Positions 7,137 through 11,014 of a stretch of DNA of 11,014 nucleotides are shown here, one piece after another. A program made the position numbers and the translations under genes. The number at the start of each line of letters is the position of its first letter. Position 1 is the stretch's first letter. The stretch comes from Planctomycetota bacterium (GTDB lineage Bacteria; Planctomycetota; PUPC01; DSUN01): contig DAOOIT010000113.1 in NCBI GenBank assembly GCA_035384565.1, forward strand, positions 1 through 11,014, in the 5' to 3' direction. The notes under the pieces are model-generated. The model was not told where the DNA came from, did not search any database, and saw nothing but the letters and a program-made list of their open reading frames with translations.

Positions 7137-7159
7137 GGGCGGAATGCAGGATTCCGCCC
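7137..7159 (-). terminator. Hairpin downstream of the U32 gene, possible terminator
   Basis: GGGCGGAAT (7137-7145) pairs perfectly with ATTCCGCCC (7151-7159) around a 5-nt loop, 40 bp past the U32 stop codon in its direction of transcription. The minus-strand RNA would continue GCGTCCTTTCCC, which has only a short U stretch. It could equally be another member of the palindromic repeats in this gap. Confidence 0.4.
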
Positions 7160-7199
7160 GGCGTGTGGCGGCAAGCCCTTGCAAGATCGTTCGACGGGC

Positions 7200-9677
7200 T
7201 CACGATAGCACGTCAGCGTTCGGTTCGTTCCGAAACAGGCCCTGCGAAGGTGAGCCAGCCTCGCGGGCCAGCGCCCGGCCCAAGCGGCCCAACAGCCGTT
7301 GGGCAGCGGACGCCGCCTCGTCGAGCAGTTCGATGCGGAAGTGCCGCACGCCCAGGCGGTACAGTCGCCCTGCGGCCTCGACGGCGGACCCTGCCGCGGC
7401 GTGAAAGACGGTGTTGCGGCACGCCGCGTCGGCCCGCACGGGGTGCTCGGCCCCCCTGCGGTCGCGGAGCGCGAGGCGGGCGCGGCGGCAGGGCTGCCCG
7501 CAGTCGCTTCGGTCGCGCCCGCTGGACAGCCGCGCGGCGAACAGGCAATGCTGGGTATGGAACATGGCGGTGTGCTGGTGGACCACGGCCTCGATGCGCC
7601 CCGGGTCGAGGCGGCGCAGCAGCGTCGCCAGTTGCGCGGCATCGAGGTCCGGGCTGGGCGTGAGCCGCGCGAGGCCGAAGCGCGAGAGCAGCACGTCGGC
7701 GGCCAGCTCGTTGGCGGCGTGGAGCGAGAAGTCGCCCACGAGCGGCAGGCGGGGGGCGCGCTCGCGGCAGTAGGCCACGCTGGCGAGATTCCGAGCGAGC
7801 ACGGCGTCGGGGCCGAGGGCAAGCAGCCGTTCCAACAGCTCCTCCTCGCCTGGCTTGATCGCCTGCGGCGTGGCGAGGCCGATGGCCACCCCGGCCGCGC
7901 GGGCGCGCGCCACCGCCTTGGCCTGCTCCGACGGGCGCGCGAGATCGCCGTAGACGAGCGCCGGCCTGGGCGCGTCCGCCGCGAGCACGGCGTCGAGCTG
8001 CTCCAGGCTTCTGACGAGGACGCAGAGGCTGGCCGCATCGTGCGTCGGCGCGGCGGGCGGCAACGCCTCGCGCAGGCGGTCGAGGGCGGCGGGGTCCGCG
8101 ATGGCGTGCCGAGCGGCGGCCCGCCGCTGACCGAGCAGGGCCTCGACCGCCCGCCGGCGCAGGTCGTTGAGCACGCTCTTCGGCACCATGACGGGGTCGA
8201 GAGGGTTGGCCTCGACCGAGCGCAAGGCGAACGGCGTGCCGCCCAGCCTCCCGAGTTGCTCACGAAGCAGGTCCAGCGTCAGCGGGTGCCGTTCGGCGCG
8301 CTCCAGCGGGCGGTCCCACGCCACCGTAGCCGCGCGTCCGCCATCATCGCAAGCCGTTATCTGAAGGAGCTTTGCGAGCGGGGCCGCGACGCGGAAGTCG
8401 AGGGGCGCGGGCCGCGAGACAACGTCCCGGGCATAGCTCTGCTCGAGGCGTTGCCTCACGGCCGGGTCGTCGGTCTTCCACACCACGCTGCCCACGGGCA
8501 CCGCGCCGGGGCGCACGTCCTCGCGGCGGAAGACGAGCAGCGTTCGGCCGCGCGGCCCCTGCATCGGCTCCACGGCCACCGCACGCCCCCCGGGTTCGTC
8601 ATCCCCGGCGCCGCCGGTGTCGAACACGAGGCCGTCGCCCGGCTTCACCGCGCCGGGCGCCTCGAGGGCTACGACGATCCCACGCCGCGCCACGCCCACC
8701 ACCTCGCCCACCCGCCGCCCGCGGCCCCTGGGCGAGCGGCCCACCACCAGTTCCTGGTGGTTCACCCCGTCGAGAAACCCGCGCGTGAACCCCCGCGAGA
8801 AGCCCTGCGCCAGTTCCGCCGCCTGCGCGGCCGAGAGCGTGAACCGTTCGCCTGCCATCGCCGCGTCCAGCGCCGCACGGTACACCCGCACCGCCGCGGC
8901 CACGTAGTCGGGGCCCTTGAGGCGCCCCTCGATCTTGAACCCCGCCACACCCGCTGCCACGAGGTCGGCGATGCGATCGTAGGCCGCCAGGTCGCTCGGA
9001 CTCAGCGGATGGCGGCACTCGCCCGCGTCGAGCGGCTCGCCGTCGGCCACCACCAGGTAGGGCAGGCGGCAGGGCTGCGCGCACAGGCCGCGGTTCGCGC
9101 TCCGCCCGCCCAGGGCCAGGCTCGCCAGGCACTGGCCGCTGAACGACAGGCACAGCGCCCCGTGCACGAACACCTCGAGCTCGGCCTCGGTCGCCGCGGC
9201 CACGCTCCGAATCTCCCTCACCGACAACTCGCGCGCCAGGATCACCCGCCGCACGCCGAGCGACCGCAACAGCTCGATGCCGCGCGCCTCGGCGAGCGAC
9301 ATCTGCGTCGAGGCGTGCACCGGCAGGCTGGGCGCCAGCCGTCCGATGAGCGGCACGAGGCCCAGATCCTGCACGATCACCGCATCGGCCCCCGCCTCGG
9401 CGATGGCCCGCAACCGCTCCGCCGCGACCGCCAGCTCGTCAGGAAAGACCAGCGTGTTCAGCGCGACGTAGCCCCGCACCCCACGGTCGTGGAGATAGCC
9501 CAGCACCTCGGGCAGGTCCTCGGCCGCGAAGTTCGCCGCGCGAAGCCGCGCATTGAAGTCCTGGAGCCCGAAGTACACCGCATCGGCCCCGTTCGCCACG
9601 GCCGCGCGCAGCGCCGCACGGTCCCCCGCCGGGGCGAGCAGCTCGGGATGCGTCTTAGCCTGGCAGCTCGGGGGCAT
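7200..9677 (-). CDS. Long-form peptidase U32 / DUF3656 family protein (RlhA/TrhP-related)
   Basis: Predicted 825-residue cytoplasmic protein. U32 members are annotated as collagenase-like peptidases, but characterised bacterial relatives (RlhA, TrhP, UbiU/V) act in prephenate- or Fe-S-dependent hydroxylation of RNA or ubiquinone. Motifs, numbered from this start: ELLAPAGD (12-19), GADAVYFGL, VIVQDLGL, VHASTQMS, LARELSVREI, EVFVHGALC-x6-C, GGRSANRGLCAQPCR and FKIEGR. Candidate cluster cysteines are C176, C183, C199, C203 and C221. A DUF3656-like middle follows (about 300-520). A second U32-like half at about 550-825 repeats the pattern, with HTQHC (C711), DCGQPCR (C726, C730) and ACRNTVFHA (C753). 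ATG at 9677 is chosen because AGGAG (9687-9691) is 9 nt upstream; ATG at 9683 would leave only 3 nt. An RNA-modification role is more likely than proteolysis, but the substrate is unknown. Confidence 0.92.
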   Translation of the reverse strand: MPPSCQAKTHPELLAPAGDRAALRAAVANGADAVYFGLQDFNARLRAANFAAEDLPEVLGYLHDRGVRGYVALNTLVFPDELAVAAERLRAIAEAGADAVIVQDLGLVPLIGRLAPSLPVHASTQMSLAEARGIELLRSLGVRRVILARELSVREIRSVAAATEAELEVFVHGALCLSFSGQCLASLALGGRSANRGLCAQPCRLPYLVVADGEPLDAGECRHPLSPSDLAAYDRIADLVAAGVAGFKIEGRLKGPDYVAAAVRVYRAALDAAMAGERFTLSAAQAAELAQGFSRGFTRGFLDGVNHQELVVGRSPRGRGRRVGEVVGVARRGIVVALEAPGAVKPGDGLVFDTGGAGDDEPGGRAVAVEPMQGPRGRTLLVFRREDVRPGAVPVGSVVWKTDDPAVRQRLEQSYARDVVSRPAPLDFRVAAPLAKLLQITACDDGGRAATVAWDRPLERAERHPLTLDLLREQLGRLGGTPFALRSVEANPLDPVMVPKSVLNDLRRRAVEALLGQRRAAARHAIADPAALDRLREALPPAAPTHDAASLCVLVRSLEQLDAVLAADAPRPALVYGDLARPSEQAKAVARARAAGVAIGLATPQAIKPGEEELLERLLALGPDAVLARNLASVAYCRERAPRLPLVGDFSLHAANELAADVLLSRFGLARLTPSPDLDAAQLATLLRRLDPGRIEAVVHQHTAMFHTQHCLFAARLSSGRDRSDCGQPCRRARLALRDRRGAEHPVRADAACRNTVFHAAAGSAVEAAGRLYRLGVRHFRIELLDEAASAAQRLLGRLGRALAREAGSPSQGLFRNEPNADVLS

Positions 9678-9710
9678 CTCCATCAACTCCTGGGCGCGGT
9701 CAGGATCACC

Positions 9711-9738
9711 ATCATACCATATTCAGGCTGCGACCCAA
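9711..9738 (-). promoter_or_regulatory. Probable extended -10 promoter of the U32 gene
   Basis: On the minus strand TATGAT (9711-9716, 5 of 6) is preceded by TGG, giving an extended -10 element. A weak -35, TTGGGT (9733-9738), lies 16 bp upstream. Transcription would begin near 9704, about 27 nt before the chosen ATG. This fits a short leader with the AGGAG site. Confidence 0.5.
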
Positions 9739-9832
9739 GCCGTCTCCGCGCGAAGAGTCCGCCGTCCTGCTCGCAACCTGGCAATTCGGCGCCGGCAGCC
9801 CGAGCGCGGCCTCGGACCCGGCCGTCGCCGCC

Positions 9833-9860
9833 TTGACTTCCGGGCGCCGGCAGGTATAAT
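9833..9860 (+). promoter_or_regulatory. Sigma70-type promoter of the tRNA-Pro gene
   Basis: TTGACT (9833-9838, 5 of 6) and a perfect TATAAT (9855-9860) are separated by 16 bp. Transcription would start near 9867, giving a roughly 45-nt 5' leader before the mature tRNA, to be removed by RNase P. This is the best promoter match in the window, as expected for a stable RNA gene. Confidence 0.78.
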
Positions 9861-9911
9861 CACGGGTGCTGTCGCACGGTCACCCGGCTCACCGCGACGC
9901 CTCCTTCACCA

Positions 9912-9989
9912 CGGGGTGTGGCGCAGTTTGGCTAGCGCGCGTGCCTTGGGAGCACGAGGTCACCGGTTCAAGTCCGGTCACCCCGACCA
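9912..9989 (+). tRNA. tRNA-Pro(UGG), with encoded CCA
   Basis: A full cloverleaf is present. The acceptor stem CGGGGTG/CACCCCG is followed by discriminator A and encoded CCA (9987-9989). The D stem is GCGC/GCGC. The anticodon stem is CGTGC/GCACG with loop CTTGGGA, giving anticodon TGG at 9947-9949. The T arm is ACCGG-TTCAAGT-CCGGT. C1:G72 with A73 is the bacterial proline identity pattern. It reads CCA and, through wobble, other CCN codons. Confidence 0.98.
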
Positions 9990-9997
9990 GCCGGAAC

Positions 9998-10037
9998 GAG
10001 AAGCCCTTCGGCGCAAACAACGTCGAGGGGCTTTCTC
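9998..10037 (+). terminator. Hairpin just after tRNA-Pro, probable transcription terminator
   Basis: GAGAAGCCCTTCG (9998-10010) pairs with CGAGGGGCTTTCTC (10024-10037) through 13 base pairs with one bulged T and one G.T pair, around a 13-nt loop. It begins 8 nt after the encoded CCA. The 3' arm contains a CTTTCT stretch, but no T-run follows it. It may terminate transcription or protect the tRNA precursor's 3' end. Confidence 0.5.
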
Positions 10038-10120
10038 ATGGCGGCACAGTGGCTGCGCCACGTGCGAGGGGTCAGGATACGGAAAGCCGCTGTAACTGAA
10101 GATCGGCTACACACGTGCGA

Positions 10121-10208
10121 TCCAATCCCTTCGGGAGGGTAACGGGTAAGGCGAGCGCTGGAGGGCGTCTCCTTCCGAACGTCTTGGAACGTTCGGTAGG
10201 GGCGGCTC
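10121..10208 (+). repeat. 88-bp direct repeat, left copy
   Basis: This copy matches 10473-10560 with about 9 mismatches in 88 positions. It contains a hairpin, CCGAACGT-CTTGGA-ACGTTCGG (10175-10196). The short frame reading through it lacks a ribosome binding site and any family motif, so I do not call a gene. The 83 bp between the tRNA hairpin and this repeat hold nothing that I recognise. Confidence 0.75.
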
Positions 10209-10472
10209 TCAGGCGCGCCCCTACGCTTCCTCACCCTTCTCGCCCCTACGCTCCGCGTGGGGGCGAAGATCCGGACGCTCCCGCGTCCAGCCCCAACCTC
10301 CCGCGGGTTCGCAACCCGCGAGAGGTTACCGACTCCCGCGTCCCCTCTTCCCGAAAACGAAGAGGCCGCGGAGCGGCCAAGAGACCCGTCTCCACGCAGA
10401 GCGTAAGGACGAGAAAGAGGGGCAGCGCATAGGGACAAAGGAGGCCACAGCGGGGGCCTCCCTCCCGAAGGT
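10209..10472. repeat. 264-bp segment between the direct repeats, made of further repeats
   Basis: The segment carries the second copy of the 55-bp interspersed repeat (10235-10289). An inverted, diverged copy of that repeat's first 29 nt lies at 10387-10415 (24 of 29 matching 10237-10265). Hairpins occur at 10302-10320 (CGCGGGTT/AACCCGCG), 10344-10365 (CCTCTTC/GAAGAGG) and 10441-10460 (GAGGCC/GGCCTC). CCCTCCCGAAGG at 10460-10471 is the exact inverse of 10128-10139 in the left direct repeat. It has no coding content and looks like a composite of small palindromic elements. Confidence 0.6.
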
Positions 10473-10560
10473 TCCAATCCCTTGGGGAGGGTAACAGGTA
10501 AGGCGAGCGCTGGGGGTCGTCTCCTTCCGAACGTATTGGAACGTTCTGGAGGGATGGCTC
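10473..10560 (+). repeat. 88-bp direct repeat, right copy
   Basis: Second copy of 10121-10208, 352 bp downstream in the same orientation. Its hairpin is slightly decayed (GAACGT/ACGTTC core at about 10528-10546), and most of the mismatches fall in the last 20 nt. The pair could be products of a duplication or flanks created by an insertion. Confidence 0.75.
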
Positions 10561-10632
10561 GCGGTCGGTTACAGGCGCAGCCTGGGTCTCTGGCGAAGGC
10601 CGGGGTTCGTATCGTAACCGCCTCTCCGTTTG

Positions 10633-10740
10633 CCAGCCATGTTGTTAAAACGCACAGGTGCGTTGATGGCTGGAAACAGTTTCTAAGTGTCTATACTACA
10701 AACACTTAGCCAGCTATTACAGAACGATAACAGAGCTGGC
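10633..10740. other. Three successive hairpins in a relatively AT-rich stretch
   Basis: CCAGCCAT (10633-10640) pairs with ATGGCTGG (10666-10673), enclosing AACGCAC/GTGCGTT (10649-10655 with 10658-10664). CTAAGTGT (10683-10690) pairs with ACACTTAG (10702-10709). GCCAGCT (10709-10715) pairs with AGCTGGC (10734-10740). All stems are perfect. By my count 10641-10720 is about 41% GC, well below the coding regions. It may be a structured RNA, a transposon end or part of the leader of the downstream gene. I do not recognise a known RNA family. Confidence 0.5.
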
Positions 10741-10978
10741 GTTGACAGATGGCAACATTGCTGGGGCCTTGCACCGCGCGACCCGGATCGAGACGCCAGC
10801 CGCACCACAAGCACAAGGCCGTAAAGTCCGCTGCCAGTGCAGGTTAGGCCGTCGAATCAGCAGGAGGCGCGCAGAGATGCTGCACCCGCTATCTGGCACA
10901 CGAATTGCTGTGGGTAGAAATAGTGCTTTGTACTCATGCATTGGGGCCGGTCATGGCTCGCTCTGAGGAGGAACGGAC
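10741..10978. other. Unassigned leader region before the right-edge gene
   Basis: No gene is supported here; a 74-codon plus frame (10742-10966, TTG start) has no ribosome binding site or recognisable motif. GGCCTTG (10765-10771) pairs with CAAGGCC (10814-10820). No convincing promoter is seen; TTGACA at 10742-10747 has no -10 partner at proper spacing. Confidence 0.4.
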
Positions 10979-11014
10979 GTGTCAACGCTGCCAAGGGTGA
11001 CGGTGCCGTCGGGG
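10979..11014 (+). CDS. Start of an unidentified gene, cut by the window edge
   Basis: GTG at 10979 is preceded by GAGGAGG (10965-10971) with a 7-nt spacer, the same start style as the other genes here. Twelve codons are visible, reading MSTLPRVTVPSG if GTG is translated as Met, and the frame is open to the end. The fragment is too short to identify a family or to judge codon use. The start rests on the strong Shine-Dalgarno sequence alone. Confidence 0.5.
   Translation, partial: MSTLPRVTVPSG

Noticed and set aside
6241..7404. Long frames on both strands across the repeat region (6241-7203 minus, 6403-7404 plus)
   Set aside because: They translate the tandem and palindromic repeats into repeated peptides, have no ribosome binding site and partly overlap the U32 gene.
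9553..10095. 180-codon plus-strand frame covering the tRNA
   Set aside because: It overlaps the 5' end of the U32 gene and reads through the entire tRNA-Pro gene; no homology is apparent.
10645..10664. c-di-GMP-I (GEMM) riboswitch, suggested by ACGCACAGG
   Set aside because: The rest of the conserved core, including the GCAAA following the CACAGG and the tetraloop-receptor parts, is missing; here the motif is simply one side of a 7-bp hairpin.
10843..10849. Integron attC site, suggested by GTTAGGC
   Set aside because: No matching GCCTAAC partner or inner L boxes at the proper distance, and no integrase in the window.
10742..10966. 74-codon frame ending just before the right-edge GTG
   Set aside because: TTG start without a Shine-Dalgarno, arginine-rich low-information sequence, and an equally long antisense frame at 10717-10941.

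Overview
The window is about 11 kb of GC-rich bacterial chromosome. A catalytic-Cys sulfatase with a chitobiase-type C-terminal domain, a secreted glycosidase with a CBM9-like domain, and gene-poor gaps packed with palindromic repeats together suggest a free-living glycan degrader of the Planctomycetota/Lentisphaerota/Verrucomicrobiota type, probably from a metagenome. This placement is an inference from gene content, since nothing here is phylum-diagnostic.

Region 1 (50-5879, all minus strand) is a tightly packed three-gene unit read right to left: a zinc-type alcohol dehydrogenase/quinone oxidoreductase (GTG start), a 1054-residue exported glycoside hydrolase-like protein (TTG start) and a sulfatase (ATG start). 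The gaps are 15 and 10 bp, and each gene has a Shine-Dalgarno sequence next to or overlapping the previous stop. The likely joint role is breakdown of a sulfated or substituted glycan, with the hydrolase outside the cytoplasm. The dehydrogenase substrate cannot be told from sequence. A possible promoter lies at 6004-6032.

Region 2 (about 6040-7199) has no credible gene. It holds a nested, perfectly matched inverted-repeat element of 250 bp (REPIN/MITE-like), a third copy of its outer arm, a cluster of hairpins built from one 12-13 nt motif, and a 219-bp-period tandem duplication.

Region 3 (7200-9989) has a long-form peptidase U32/DUF3656 protein on the minus strand, a family that includes the RNA hydroxylation factors RlhA and TrhP. 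It is divergent from a complete tRNA-Pro(UGG) gene on the plus strand. Each has its own recognisable promoter.

Region 4 (about 9998-10978) is again gene-free. It contains a hairpin after the tRNA, two 88-bp direct repeats flanking a 264-bp segment that carries a repeat also present in region 2, and then a relatively AT-rich stretch with three successive hairpins. At the right edge a well-placed Shine-Dalgarno and GTG mark the first 12 codons of a plus-strand gene that runs out of the window.

No new multi-gene defence or mobile system is evident at the protein level. The most unusual content is the repeat and hairpin mosaic in regions 2 and 4.
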